DNA of 55,975 nucleotides, from positions 1-55,975 of the forward strand of contig DXLO01000016.1 of the NCBI GenBank assembly GCA_019414665.1, written 5' to 3'. This stretch comes from Bacteroides sp. GTDB lineage: Bacteria; Bacteroidota; Bacteroidia; Bacteroidales; Bacteroidaceae. The position numbers and the translations under genes are program-made. Numbering within the stretch: position 1 is the stretch's first letter; every line of letters starts with the position of its first letter. The notes beneath the pieces were generated by a model. That model was given only the letters and a program-made list of their open reading frames with translations. It was not told the origin of the DNA and did no database searches. Of the stretch, positions 36,752 to 46,713 are shown piece by piece.

Positions 36752-39400
36752 ATGATACAGAACAAACCCCTACTATTACGTGCTTTAGCAGGAGCTTTGA
36801 TATGCATTCCAGTCTATGCGTCGGCTGGTAATGCAAGCTATTACAATGCATCTACAGAAGCTAAAGTTTTCCCGTGGAAGAAGAACAAGAAAAAAGAAAC
36901 AACTGAAGAAGTCAGTAAAACCGATTTTGAAAAGATTGCCTCCGAGAGCAACCTGATTTCTCGTGGCATGTTTAATGTATATGCCCAGGATGGCAAATAT
37001 TATTTCGAAATCCCCGTGTCATTGCTTCAGCGCGACATGCTGGTTGTGAATAAACTGCAAAGAGTGCCCTTCGAACTAAATGACGCAGGTGTAAACCGTG
37101 GTACAAACTACGAAACACAGATGATACGTTTTGAATGGAACAAGGAAGAGAAAAAAATCAGGGTGCGCCAGAGCCGTCCGTTACCGGAATCGCCCGAAAA
37201 CGATGCTATCACCCGCTCGGTGCGCGATAACTTTATCTCTCCGCTCATTGCCGATTTCAAGCTGGAAGCATGCAATGCCGATTCAACCGCAGTAATCATC
37301 CAGATAAACGACATCTATGACGGATCGGAAACGAGCATCAACAATGTCTTCGACAATATCAATCTGGGGACATCTGCTATAAAGGACTTGTCACGCATCA
37401 TGTCGATCAAGGCGTTTCCTAACAACATCGTAGCCACTTCCGAACTTACCACGAAAGTACGCGAAGGTATGTCGGCAGTAAATGTCACTGTAGAGGTCAG
37501 CTCCTCACTGGTATTACTGCCCGAGAAGCCGATGATGGGCCGTCTGGACGATCCAAAAGTGGGATATTTCACAAAGGACTTGCTCTATTTCAGCGATTCC
37601 CAACAGAAAACAGAAGAGAAAAAATACATTACGCGCTGGCGACTGGAACCCAAGCCGGAAGACCGTGAGGCATATCTGCGCGGAGAACTGGTAGAACCGG
37701 AAAAGCCGATTGTGTTCTATATCGAAAACTCTACCCCTTACCGCTGGCGAAAATATATCAAGCAAGGTATAGAAGACTGGCAGGTAGCTTTCGAGCGTGC
37801 CGGATTTAAAAATGCAATTATTGCCAAGGAACTGCCCGATAGCATAGCGGCGAATGCTGATGACATCAACTATTCGGTGGTGACGTATGCAGCCTCATCG
37901 AAAGCCAATGCGATGGGTCCGTCTATTCTCGACCCGCGCTCGGGAGAGATTCTGGAAGCGGACATCATGTGGTGGCATAATGTTATCTCGATGGTGCAGG
38001 AATGGATTACCGTCCAGACCGGAGCTATTGACCCGAAAGCACGAGGAACCAAACTGCCGGACGAAATGATGGGAGATGCAATCCGTTTTGTAGCCTGTCA
38101 CGAGGTAGGACATTCGCTGGGTTTACGTCACAACATGATGGGATCGTGGACTTTCCCTACTGATTCGCTCCGTTCGAAAAGCTTTACAGACAAGATGAAC
38201 TCTACGGCATCGTCTATTATGGACTATGCCCGCTATAACTATGTGGCACAGCCAGGCGACGGAGTTACAGCTGTATCGCCACACATCGGTCCGTATGATA
38301 TTTTTGCCATCGAATATGGTTACCGCTGGTACGGTCTGCCTACTCCGGAAGCTGAAAAAGATGTGTTATACGATTTCCTGAACAAGCATAACGGACGTCT
38401 GTATAAATACAGCGAGGCACAAGATCCGCGTTCGGCTGTCGATCCGAGAGCACAGAACGAAGATTTGGGTGACGATCCTGTCCGTTCTTCGGAACTGGGT
38501 ATAGCCAACTTGAAACGTATCGTGCCTGAAATCATTAAGTGGACGACTACGGGAGAGAAAGGACAGACGTACGAGGAGGCTTCGCGCCTGTATTACGCAG
38601 TGATTACCCAGTGGAACAACTATCTGTATCATGTAATGGCAAATATCGGAGGTATTTACATAGAAAATACGACTGTAGGCGATGGAGTCAAGACATATAC
38701 ATATGTAGAGAAGGAAAAGCAGGAAGCATCACTCGATTTTCTGCTGAACGAAGTTCTTTGCTACCCGCGCTGGCTGTTCGATACGGAAATTTCCGACTAT
38801 ACATTCCTGTTGCGTAAAAACCCGACGGGGGTAATAGAATATGCGCCAAGCCAGATTCTGAAAAATACGCAGGGATATATTTTCTGGGATCTGCTCTCGA
38901 ACGACCGACTGATGCGTATGCTGGAAAACGAACTGAAAAATGGCAAAAAGGCTTTCACCGTAGTAGAAATGATGGACAAGATGCACAACTCCATTTTCGC
39001 GACCACCATCAAGGGAGGTACTCCCGATGTGATGGAGCGTAACTTGCAGAAAGGATTCCTCGACGCACTGATTACTGCTGCCGCCGAAAGTGAAGGTGTA
39101 AAAATCAACAAGCAGCTGACTGCTACCAGTGGCAATCCGTATCTGTTCCATCACACACCGTGGTGCAGTCACGATGAATTTGCTATTGAACAGGCAGAAC
39201 GCATGGGAGCCAGACGTGAACTGAGTTTCTACGGCGGACAAGTAAACCGTATATCGGATGCAATCTCTGTCAAACGAGGTGAATTGTTGCGCATCAAGAA
39301 GTTGCTTGAGTCAAGACGCAACACATCGGATACGGCAGCACGCTATCATTATGACGATATGATTCTGCGTATCAATACGGCACTGGGACTGAAGGATTAA
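36752..39400 (+). CDS. Secreted zinc metalloprotease (metzincin type, DUF5117/DUF4953 family)
   Basis: An 882-residue exported protein with signal peptide (cleavage near YASAG) and no lipobox. A DUF5118/DUF5117-like N-terminal half (about 55-400) is followed by the catalytic region. The zinc motif is HEVGHSLGLRH with His450, Glu451, His454 and His460, and downstream SIMDYARYN supplies the Met-turn expected of metzincins. The C-terminal about 250 residues resemble the family's DUF4953 extension. It is likely to degrade proteins or glycoproteins in the envelope or outside. It is followed by SusC/SusD genes, making a protease-centred uptake locus. Confidence 0.88.
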   Translation: MIQNKPLLLRALAGALICIPVYASAGNASYYNASTEAKVFPWKKNKKKETTEEVSKTDFEKIASESNLISRGMFNVYAQDGKYYFEIPVSLLQRDMLVVNKLQRVPFELNDAGVNRGTNYETQMIRFEWNKEEKKIRVRQSRPLPESPENDAITRSVRDNFISPLIADFKLEACNADSTAVIIQINDIYDGSETSINNVFDNINLGTSAIKDLSRIMSIKAFPNNIVATSELTTKVREGMSAVNVTVEVSSSLVLLPEKPMMGRLDDPKVGYFTKDLLYFSDSQQKTEEKKYITRWRLEPKPEDREAYLRGELVEPEKPIVFYIENSTPYRWRKYIKQGIEDWQVAFERAGFKNAIIAKELPDSIAANADDINYSVVTYAASSKANAMGPSILDPRSGEILEADIMWWHNVISMVQEWITVQTGAIDPKARGTKLPDEMMGDAIRFVACHEVGHSLGLRHNMMGSWTFPTDSLRSKSFTDKMNSTASSIMDYARYNYVAQPGDGVTAVSPHIGPYDIFAIEYGYRWYGLPTPEAEKDVLYDFLNKHNGRLYKYSEAQDPRSAVDPRAQNEDLGDDPVRSSELGIANLKRIVPEIIKWTTTGEKGQTYEEASRLYYAVITQWNNYLYHVMANIGGIYIENTTVGDGVKTYTYVEKEKQEASLDFLLNEVLCYPRWLFDTEISDYTFLLRKNPTGVIEYAPSQILKNTQGYIFWDLLSNDRLMRMLENELKNGKKAFTVVEMMDKMHNSIFATTIKGGTPDVMERNLQKGFLDALITAAAESEGVKINKQLTATSGNPYLFHHTPWCSHDEFAIEQAERMGARRELSFYGGQVNRISDAISVKRGELLRIKKLLESRRNTSDTAARYHYDDMILRINTALGLKD

Positions 39401-39473
39401 ACCGTCCCTGTGCCGATGCACAAAAACAAATGCTAAACTATTTTTTACAAAATCAATAACAATCTTTTTTTCA

Positions 39474-42400
39474 ATGAAGAAATCCTTATTATTGACTTTG
39501 CTGCTCCTTGTGCACGTTTGTGCGGCATGGGCGGCCGACAAGGTGATTACCGGTAATGTAATTGCTGATGATGACAAACAGCCACTGATAGGTGTGTCTG
39601 TGTATGTTTCTGCCGACGACTTGAAGAAAGCCGGAAGCAGCCTGATGTCTTTGGGAGTTGTCACCGATATCGACGGAAACTTCTCTATTACCGTTCCTTC
39701 CGGAGTAAAGAAATTACAATTAAGCTATATTGGTTACACTACACAGCAAATCGAACTGAAATCGGGACAGACTCATTATAACGTTGCTTTACAGCCTTCG
39801 TCGACGATGCTGAACGATGTGGTTGTGACCGGTTATCAGACGGTGGAGCGTCGCAAGCTGACAGCTGCCGTTGCTAAGATTGACATTTCGGAAGGACGTA
39901 TCGGTACGGTAAAAAGTATCGACCAGGCTCTTTCGGGACAAATTGCAGGTCTTTCGGCTGTTTCGACTTCTGGAGCTCCCGGATCTCCGGTAAAGATCCG
40001 TATCCGCGGTACTTCATCGCTAAACGGTACACAGGACCCGTTGTGGGTGCTCGACGGTATTCCACTGGAAGGTACTGATATCCCGAGTCTGGAGTCGCTG
40101 AAGAATATCGACGATGTACAGCAGTCTTCCATAGCCGGACTGAATCCTGCCGATATTGCTGATATCACAGTACTGAAAGATGCTGCCGCAACAGCTATTT
40201 ATGGTGCACGTGCAGCCAATGGTGTAATTGTGATTACCACTAAAAACGGTAAGGCCGGAAAGACAAAAATCAACTTCAGTACACGCCTCACGTGGTCGCC
40301 TCAACAGAATATCGACCGTCTGAACTTGCTGAATGCGTCTGAAAAGGTCGATCTGGAACTGCAACTGATGAAAAGTGATTATGCCATGAACGCCGAAAAG
40401 GGAGAAATATACCGCATCCTGAACCGCTACAATGCCATTGATGCTTTCAAGAAAGATGGCTGGGATGCACTCTCAAAGGAGGCTCAGAATGAAATCAATG
40501 CTTTACGCCTGATTAATACAGACTGGAATGATATACTGTTGCAGGACGCGTTCAGTCAGGAATATAACCTGAGTCTGTCGGGCGGTAACGAAAAGGCTAC
40601 GTACTATACTTCGTTAGGGTACTCGAAAGAACAGGGAAATATTCCGAATGTATCTTCCGACCGTCTGAATCTGGTAATGAAAGCTAATTATAAAGTGAAC
40701 CGGATGTTGAAATTCGGCACATCTGTTTTTGTAAACCGACGTAAGAATGGTTCATACCTGTCTACCGACGGATTTACAAATCCGATGTTCTATGCCCGTA
40801 TTGCCAATCCGTACCTGACTCCATACGATAAGGATGGAAACTATGTGTACGACAGCGATATACAGAATGGAAATTCGGATCTGCTGTTCAATACGTTTGA
40901 AGAACGGCAGAATACATCGAATGAAACAACCATCAATTCGCTTTCTTCCATCTTCGATGTGGAGCTTCGATTTGACGACCGATTCAAGATTACGTCACAG
41001 GTAGGGTTACAGCTCGACAAGACCTCGCGCGAACAGATTGCCGATCAGGAGTCTTTTGCCATGCGACTGGAACACAAAAACCATCGCTATAACGGTACGT
41101 CTTTCCTTCCTCAGAAAGGAGGGTTTCATAAGGCTTACGAAAATTCAGACTCTCAGGTAACGTGGAAAACAATGGGAACTTATCGCGATACATATGCTGA
41201 TATTCATGAATTTGAAATCATGGTAGGTTCCGAACTTCGCCGTACATGGGCGACTACCCTTTATTCGACCGGTTACGGATATGACCGCCGTACAATGACC
41301 AACCAGCCGGTAGTATTCCCCAGCGACTCGCAGGCGTTTCCTCTGCATACCAAAACGAATGTAGAAAATGCATACGTTTCGGCTTTCTCTACAATGTCGT
41401 ACTCACTGCTGAACCGATATACACTGGGAGGAAGTATCCGCTTCGATGGTTCCGACTTGTTTGGAGTTGACAAGAAATATCGTTACCTGCCACTTTACTC
41501 AGTCAGTGCACTGTGGCGTATATCGGAAGAACCGTTCACCGAAAACGCGAAATGGCTGGATAATCTGGTGATCCGTGCATCGTATGGTCTGCAAGGAAAC
41601 ATCGACAAGAATACTTCTCCGTATCTGCTGGGGAAATACCAATCGAATGCTACCCCTATCTTACCAGGAAATACGGAAGACATGATTGTGGTAACCTCTG
41701 CACCCAACGACAAGCTGCGCTGGGAAAAGACTCATTCGGTTAATGTCGGACTGGACTTTGCTGTATTGAATCAGGCTATCAACCTGAGTGTGGACTATTA
41801 TTACCGTAAAGGAGTGGACCTGATAGGCATGCAGATGCTTCCGCTGGAAACAGGCTTTTCTTCGACAAATATCAACTGGGCCAGCATGACAAATAAAGGT
41901 ATCGAAATAGGATTGTCTACACGCAATATCCATACCAAGTCGTTTATGTGGACTACGACTTTCAACTTTGCCTACAACCAGAATAAGGTGTTGAAAGAAG
42001 CCATACGAGAAGATGCCATTTATCCTAGCCGTGAAGGTTATCCGGCTGGAGCTATCTTTGCATTCCCTTATGCGGGTATAGATGAAAACGGACAGATGAC
42101 ATTCTACAACAAAGAAACCGGAAAAGTAGAATCGATGAAGGAATTTTTTAAGGTGCAGGAATTCGGTTTCGGCACATACAACCTGAGTCATGCTGAACTT
42201 CGAAACAAGTATGAGTATATAGGAACAACCGATTCGCCTTACACCGGAGGATTCAACAATACTTTTACCTACAAGGCATGGGAACTGGGTATCAACTGTA
42301 TTTTCAATGCGGGAGGATATGTACGTGTACAGCCTAGCTACTCACTGACCTCGTTCGACCGCGGACAGAATACCAACCGTGATATTCTGAACCGCTGGAC

Positions 42401-42743
42401 TCCGGAAAATCCGAATGGTACAATGCCGGCGCTGGTAGACTCTAATACAGATATGGATGCCTATTTCTTCCTCGATGGAGCTGTGAATCCGTATGCGTAT
42501 TCCAGCCTGTGGGTAAAGAAACAGAACTACATGCGTATACAAAGCATTCGTCTGGGGTATGAATTACCATTCAGCCTGATACAGAAACTGGGTATCAGTC
42601 AGGCAACTGTAGCACTGGAAGGACGTAATCTGTTTGTCTTCGGATCGAGCTATCGCAATTATCTGGATCCGGAAACAATGGGTAATCCGTATGCACAGCC
42701 TATTCCGAAGTCATTTACATTCAGTCTGAATCTTAACTTTTAA
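39474..42743 (+). CDS. SusC/RagA-like TonB-dependent transporter (protease locus)
   Basis: A 1089-residue outer-membrane protein with signal peptide ending at AWAAD. It has a regulatory-like domain (ITGNVIADDDKQPLIGVSV...TDIDGNFSI), the TonB-proximal LNDVVVTGYQT and a plug (QALSGQIAGLSAVS through LKDAAATAIYGARAANGVIVITTK). The barrel ends in FSLNLNF. It is not closely similar to the beta-glucan SusC by eye. RagA of Porphyromonas gingivalis, the family's peptide importer, is the functional analogue suggested by the protease gene upstream. Gap to the next gene is 13 bases. Confidence 0.93.
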   Translation: MKKSLLLTLLLLVHVCAAWAADKVITGNVIADDDKQPLIGVSVYVSADDLKKAGSSLMSLGVVTDIDGNFSITVPSGVKKLQLSYIGYTTQQIELKSGQTHYNVALQPSSTMLNDVVVTGYQTVERRKLTAAVAKIDISEGRIGTVKSIDQALSGQIAGLSAVSTSGAPGSPVKIRIRGTSSLNGTQDPLWVLDGIPLEGTDIPSLESLKNIDDVQQSSIAGLNPADIADITVLKDAAATAIYGARAANGVIVITTKNGKAGKTKINFSTRLTWSPQQNIDRLNLLNASEKVDLELQLMKSDYAMNAEKGEIYRILNRYNAIDAFKKDGWDALSKEAQNEINALRLINTDWNDILLQDAFSQEYNLSLSGGNEKATYYTSLGYSKEQGNIPNVSSDRLNLVMKANYKVNRMLKFGTSVFVNRRKNGSYLSTDGFTNPMFYARIANPYLTPYDKDGNYVYDSDIQNGNSDLLFNTFEERQNTSNETTINSLSSIFDVELRFDDRFKITSQVGLQLDKTSREQIADQESFAMRLEHKNHRYNGTSFLPQKGGFHKAYENSDSQVTWKTMGTYRDTYADIHEFEIMVGSELRRTWATTLYSTGYGYDRRTMTNQPVVFPSDSQAFPLHTKTNVENAYVSAFSTMSYSLLNRYTLGGSIRFDGSDLFGVDKKYRYLPLYSVSALWRISEEPFTENAKWLDNLVIRASYGLQGNIDKNTSPYLLGKYQSNATPILPGNTEDMIVVTSAPNDKLRWEKTHSVNVGLDFAVLNQAINLSVDYYYRKGVDLIGMQMLPLETGFSSTNINWASMTNKGIEIGLSTRNIHTKSFMWTTTFNFAYNQNKVLKEAIREDAIYPSREGYPAGAIFAFPYAGIDENGQMTFYNKETGKVESMKEFFKVQEFGFGTYNLSHAELRNKYEYIGTTDSPYTGGFNNTFTYKAWELGINCIFNAGGYVRVQPSYSLTSFDRGQNTNRDILNRWTPENPNGTMPALVDSNTDMDAYFFLDGAVNPYAYSSLWVKKQNYMRIQSIRLGYELPFSLIQKLGISQATVALEGRNLFVFGSSYRNYLDPETMGNPYAQPIPKSFTFSLNLNF

Positions 42744-42756
42744 CTTGTAACCGACA

Positions 42757-44091
42757 ATGAAGAAACAATATATCTGTTTATTTTTTGCCTGTCTGACTTT
42801 CTTGCTGACCGGCTGCGACAAATATCTGGATATCCAGCCTACCGGAAGTGTTATTCCGCATACGCTGGCTGAATATCGTGCCTTATGGCTGAACGCGTGT
42901 ACAACGGTTCCTGCGGACCGGGGACTTGCGGGTATGGGTGCTGACGAAATGTTTGTCAGCAACAAAAACGATCAGGATAAATATGGAGCTACCGAACGTT
43001 GGGAGGGTACGACAACTTCTACCACGACCGTATCGTTCGACTGGGCCAATTATTATGAAGTTTTGTTTTTTGCTAACTTCATTATCGAGCATCACGATGA
43101 AATAAACGAAGGAAGCCAGAACGAAATAGCACAGCTTACCGGAGAAGCCTATCTGATGCGTGCATATATGCATTTTATATTGGTAAATCTGCATGGACAG
43201 CCTTATACCAAACCGGGAGCCCCGGCTACAAAATCCATCCCTTTGAAACTGGATACAGATCTGGAAAAACAGTTGTTCCGCAATACAGTAAGCGAGGTAT
43301 ATACTTCGATTTTGGACGACTTGAAAAGTGCCGAAGCGCTGCTGAATGTGGAAAAATGGGATGACATTGCTCTCTCCTACCGTTTTACCAAAGTATGCGT
43401 TCCGGCTATCCGCTCACGAGTTTACCTCTATATGGGCGACTGGCAGAATGCTTACGCACAGGCGGAAGAGGCTCTTAAGACTAAAAATGTATTGGAAGAT
43501 TTTAAGGCAGACGGATTTAAGCTGCCTAACCAATATCAGTCGGTAGAGGCTATTAATGCTTTGGAATATACCATTAACAACAATTATCAGAATGCCGTAT
43601 CTGTCCTTCCTTCGTTTCTGGCTATGTATCAGGAAGGCGACCTTCGCAAGGATGCTTACTTTGCCCAGGCAGACAAGGACGGAAACCGCAAATCGAAAAA
43701 AGGAGGAAGTTCAGAATTCCGTTGTACAATACGTACAGGAGAGTTATACCTGAACAGTGCTGAGGCAGCAGCACAGTCGGACAACTTACCTGAAGCTCGC
43801 AAACGCCTGCTACAACTGATGGAGAAGCGTTATACGGCCGAAGCGTATGCTAAAAAGGAAGCATCGGTAGAAGGCCTAGGTAAGGAAGAGCTGATAAAAG
43901 AAATACTGAATGAACGTGCCAGAGAACTTGCTTTCGAAGGTCACCGCTGGTTCGATTTGCGCCGTACAACTCGCCCGCGCATCGAAAAAACATTAAACGG
44001 TCAACAGTATGTATTGGAGCAGGATGATTCACGTTATACGCTTCAGATTCCGAAAGAAGCAATAGCAGCTAATCCTAACCTGAGCAACTAA
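42757..44091 (+). CDS. SusD/RagB-like surface lipoprotein (protease locus)
   Basis: A 444-residue lipoprotein with lipobox LLTGC, followed by the classic DKYLDIQPTGSV start of RagB/SusD proteins. Helical repeats follow (EAYLMRAYMHFILVNLHGQPY). The conserved C-terminal segment is EILNERARELAFEGHRWFDLRRTTRP. It is shorter than most SusD proteins (about 500-600), suggesting reduced ligand loops. It should bind substrate, probably peptide, and close the SusC barrel. Confidence 0.9.
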   Translation: MKKQYICLFFACLTFLLTGCDKYLDIQPTGSVIPHTLAEYRALWLNACTTVPADRGLAGMGADEMFVSNKNDQDKYGATERWEGTTTSTTTVSFDWANYYEVLFFANFIIEHHDEINEGSQNEIAQLTGEAYLMRAYMHFILVNLHGQPYTKPGAPATKSIPLKLDTDLEKQLFRNTVSEVYTSILDDLKSAEALLNVEKWDDIALSYRFTKVCVPAIRSRVYLYMGDWQNAYAQAEEALKTKNVLEDFKADGFKLPNQYQSVEAINALEYTINNNYQNAVSVLPSFLAMYQEGDLRKDAYFAQADKDGNRKSKKGGSSEFRCTIRTGELYLNSAEAAAQSDNLPEARKRLLQLMEKRYTAEAYAKKEASVEGLGKEELIKEILNERARELAFEGHRWFDLRRTTRPRIEKTLNGQQYVLEQDDSRYTLQIPKEAIAANPNLSN

Positions 44092-44120
44092 TCGCAAAAA
44101 ATTATCAGCTATAAGAAGAA

Positions 44121-44300
44121 GGGGAGCTGTCTCAAAATAAAGAGATAGGCTTACTTATCATCTATATAAATTACAACATAAAAAAACTCCTGCTTTTAGT
44201 CCTATCATTATAATAAACAAAGGCTAAAGCAGGAGATTTTTATTTCTCAGTTTTAATCTATAAGATTTTTACTTTCGCTGTTCTAGTTTGAGGCAGCCTC
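44121..44300. mobile_element. Possible IS/MITE remnant
   Basis: The ends form imperfect terminal inverted repeats: GAGCTGTCTCAAAATA at the left against GAGGCTGCCTCAAACTA read inward from the right. Such GAG(G)CTGTCTCAAA ends are common on Bacteroides insertion sequences. There is no transposase, and a terminator-like hairpin fills the middle. No clear target duplication was found. Confidence 0.35.
44187..44245 (+). terminator. Terminator of the metalloprotease-SusCD operon
   Basis: CTCCTGCTTT (44187-44196) pairs with AAAGCAGGAG (44226-44235) with a long AT-rich loop. ATTTTTATTT follows. The stem lies about 95 bases after the susD stop. Confidence 0.65.
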
Positions 44301-44347
44301 ATCTTTATTGGATTAAGATTTTAAAACTCTTTTTCTATCATCTACAA

Positions 44348-45349
44348 CTATTCGCTGAATTCAACTTCATTACGAATAAAAGTCGTAACATTAATCTCTT
44401 CCACGGCTACAAACTTCTCTTTGCGATACGGGCAGTCACTGCACATACACTTATTACACTTAGGTGTTTCGAATATATTACATGGATCAAGATGAATATT
44501 CAATACGGCATGATCTGAATATTTAGCTTTCATAGCCTCCTGCAAACGTGCCCCTATTTTATGACCTTGTTCGATATTATAATACCATGGAATAGTCAAG
44601 TCGCAGTCCATATACAAAGAATTGCCCGACTTCAAAACCTTTACATTATGAATATCAATCCATTCGGGTTTTCTGTTTCGATTCAAGGTATCGGCAAGAT
44701 CGGCAAGCAGATTAATGTCTGCCTTATCAAGCAAATTATCGGTAGTTTTTCTCAGAATAGAAATTCCTGTTATGATAATTACCGAACCGAAAATCAAGGC
44801 CATCGCACTGTCTATCCAGGCTATGCCGGTGAAATACAACAATACCAGTCCGGCAACAAGACCAATAGTAGAATAGGTATCCGACTGTAAATGCTTTCCG
44901 CCAGCAACGAGAGCTATCGAATCGTATTTCTTTCCTACAGTTATGCTATACCATCCCATCAGGTAATTAAGAAGCCCGGATACAGCAATGATATAGATAC
45001 CGACATCAATCTTTTGAATATCGGTGGGTACTAGCAAACGCTTAACACCTTCATAAATAATCATTCCTCCTGCTATCGAAATCAATATACCTTCGATAGA
45101 GGCCGATATAAGTTCAATTTTTCCATGTCCGAAAGGATGATTCTGGTCTTTAGGCTTTTCCGAAAGACACAGACTAAACAAGCTTATTGCCCCAGCAACA
45201 ACGTTGACAATACTCTCCATGGCATCGGTCAGAACACCAACTGAATTTGTGAGGTAATATGCTATAAACTTTCCTACCAGAATCAATACTGATACAGTCA
45301 GTATATTACGCTGTACTCTCTGCTTTAGTTTATTCTCTGTAAGTTCCAT
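44348..45349 (-). CDS. Cation diffusion facilitator family transporter
   Basis: A six-helix inner-membrane antiporter of the CDF family, normally exporting Zn2+, Fe2+ or Mn2+. Signatures are LTDAMESIVNVVAG in helix 2, the loop HPFGHGKIEL, and SDTYSTIG in helix 5. A cytoplasmic domain follows (about 210-300). The last 35 residues add a Cys cluster CNKCMCSDCPY, unusual for the family and a possible metal-sensing tail. The longest frame starts at a TTG (45370). The ATG at 45349 (333 residues) is preferred, and a near -7 box TACTTTCG lies at 45383-45390. Confidence 0.88.
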   Translation of the reverse strand: MELTENKLKQRVQRNILTVSVLILVGKFIAYYLTNSVGVLTDAMESIVNVVAGAISLFSLCLSEKPKDQNHPFGHGKIELISASIEGILISIAGGMIIYEGVKRLLVPTDIQKIDVGIYIIAVSGLLNYLMGWYSITVGKKYDSIALVAGGKHLQSDTYSTIGLVAGLVLLYFTGIAWIDSAMALIFGSVIIITGISILRKTTDNLLDKADINLLADLADTLNRNRKPEWIDIHNVKVLKSGNSLYMDCDLTIPWYYNIEQGHKIGARLQEAMKAKYSDHAVLNIHLDPCNIFETPKCNKCMCSDCPYRKEKFVAVEEINVTTFIRNEVEFSE

Positions 45350-45475
45350 AATCCCCAAAATTGAAGTCAAAAAATGAGTGGACGAAAGTACAACTTATTT
45401 TCAATCTAGCAAAAGCATGATAGCTTAAAGTCAGTCTAAATTTCAGTATGCCACAAATCAGTATCTACGAAAACA

Positions 45476-45522
45476 GTTAACCCTCTGCCTGACTGATCCA
45501 TACAGTCCGACAGAGGGTTAAC
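45476..45522 (-). terminator. Terminator of the methylmalonyl-CoA decarboxylase operon
   Basis: A 20-pair stem with one mismatch, arms 45476-45495 and 45503-45522, outer part GTTAACCCTCTG/CAGAGGGTTAAC. On the minus strand TGTTTTCG follows. It lies about 30 bases after the mmdB stop. Confidence 0.8.
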
Positions 45523-45551
45523 GAATTCAAAAGATTATCAACAAACTCCGT

Positions 45552-46712
45552 TTAAACCAAGAAGCCCAGTAAGATACCGGCAGCTACAGCCGAACCGATT
45601 ACTCCTGCAACATTCGGTCCCATTGCATGCATCAGCAGATAGTTAGTCGGATCATATTCCAATCCTACTACCTGAGAAATACGTGCAGAGTCGGGTACTG
45701 CCGATACTCCGGCATTACCGATAAGCGGATTGATTTTATTTTCTTTCTTCAATACCAAATTGAAGATCTTGACAAAGATAACTCCCGATGCTGTAGCAAT
45801 AAAGAATGACAGCGCTCCCAAGATAAAGATCTTGATAGAATCCCAAGTCAAGAACTCAGATGCCTGAGTAGATGCTCCCACGGTCAGTCCTAACAAAATA
45901 GTAATTGTATCAATCAGCGGACCACGAGCTGTTTCGGCTAGACGGCGGGTTACACCACTTTCCTTCAACAGATTACCGAAGAACAACATACCCAGCAATG
46001 GCAGACCGGAAGGAACCAGGAAGCAAGTAAGCAACAAACCTATAATCGGGAACATAACCTTTTCTGTATGTGATACGGCACGAGGTGCTTTCATACGGAT
46101 AAGACGTTCCTTCTTTGTTGTAAGCAATCGCATTACAGGAGGTTGTATAACAGGGACAAGTGCCATATACGAATAAGCAGACACGGCAATTGCTCCCATC
46201 AGATTAGGTGCAAGTTTCGATGACAAGAAGATAGCGGTCGGTCCGTCAGCTCCACCAATGATACCGATAGCAGCAGCCTGCATCGGATCGAAACCTATTT
46301 CCAGCGCAATCATATATGCTCCAAAGATACCAAACTGTGCCGCAGCACCGATCAGCATCAACTTCGGATTAGATATCAACGCCGAGAAGTCCGTCATGGC
46401 TCCAATGCCCAAAAAGATAAGCGGCGGATACCATCCGGAAGTCACTCCCTGATACAAAATGTTAAGTACTGAGCCTTCCTCGTAGATACCTACTTTCAGT
46501 CCGGCTTCCATATTAAACGGAATGTTACCGATAAGTATACCGAATCCGATAGGAATCAGCAACATCGGTTCGAATTCCTTAGCAACGGCAAGATAAATGA
46601 ACACAATACCTATCAGGATCATGATGAGATGTCCTGCTGTGGCATTATAAAAACCGGTATATGTCCAGAAGTCTGCCAGGTTATTTTGTAAGAAACTACT
46701 AAATTCTCCCAT
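45552..46712 (-). CDS. mmdB: Na+-translocating decarboxylase beta subunit (MmdB/OadB)
   Basis: A 386-residue polytopic inner-membrane protein that couples decarboxylation of carboxybiotin to Na+ export. Visible are AKEFEPMLLIPIGFGILIGN, the conserved GGADGPTAIF with the Na+/proton-handling Asp, the cytoplasmic loop TKKERLIRM, and NPLIGNAGVSAVPDSAR near the end. It follows the biotin-carrier gene after one base and is last in the operon. Partners are encoded upstream: MmdA, gamma fusion, biotin carrier. Confidence 0.93.
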   Translation of the reverse strand: MGEFSSFLQNNLADFWTYTGFYNATAGHLIMILIGIVFIYLAVAKEFEPMLLIPIGFGILIGNIPFNMEAGLKVGIYEEGSVLNILYQGVTSGWYPPLIFLGIGAMTDFSALISNPKLMLIGAAAQFGIFGAYMIALEIGFDPMQAAAIGIIGGADGPTAIFLSSKLAPNLMGAIAVSAYSYMALVPVIQPPVMRLLTTKKERLIRMKAPRAVSHTEKVMFPIIGLLLTCFLVPSGLPLLGMLFFGNLLKESGVTRRLAETARGPLIDTITILLGLTVGASTQASEFLTWDSIKIFILGALSFFIATASGVIFVKIFNLVLKKENKINPLIGNAGVSAVPDSARISQVVGLEYDPTNYLLMHAMGPNVAGVIGSAVAAGILLGFLV

Positions 46713-46713
46713 A

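Noticed and set aside
38729..39241. 170-residue antisense frame inside the metalloprotease gene
   Set aside because: Shadow of the protease coding strand, with no promoter or motif.
41661..42191. 176-residue antisense frame inside the second susC
   Set aside because: Shadow of the SusC frame.
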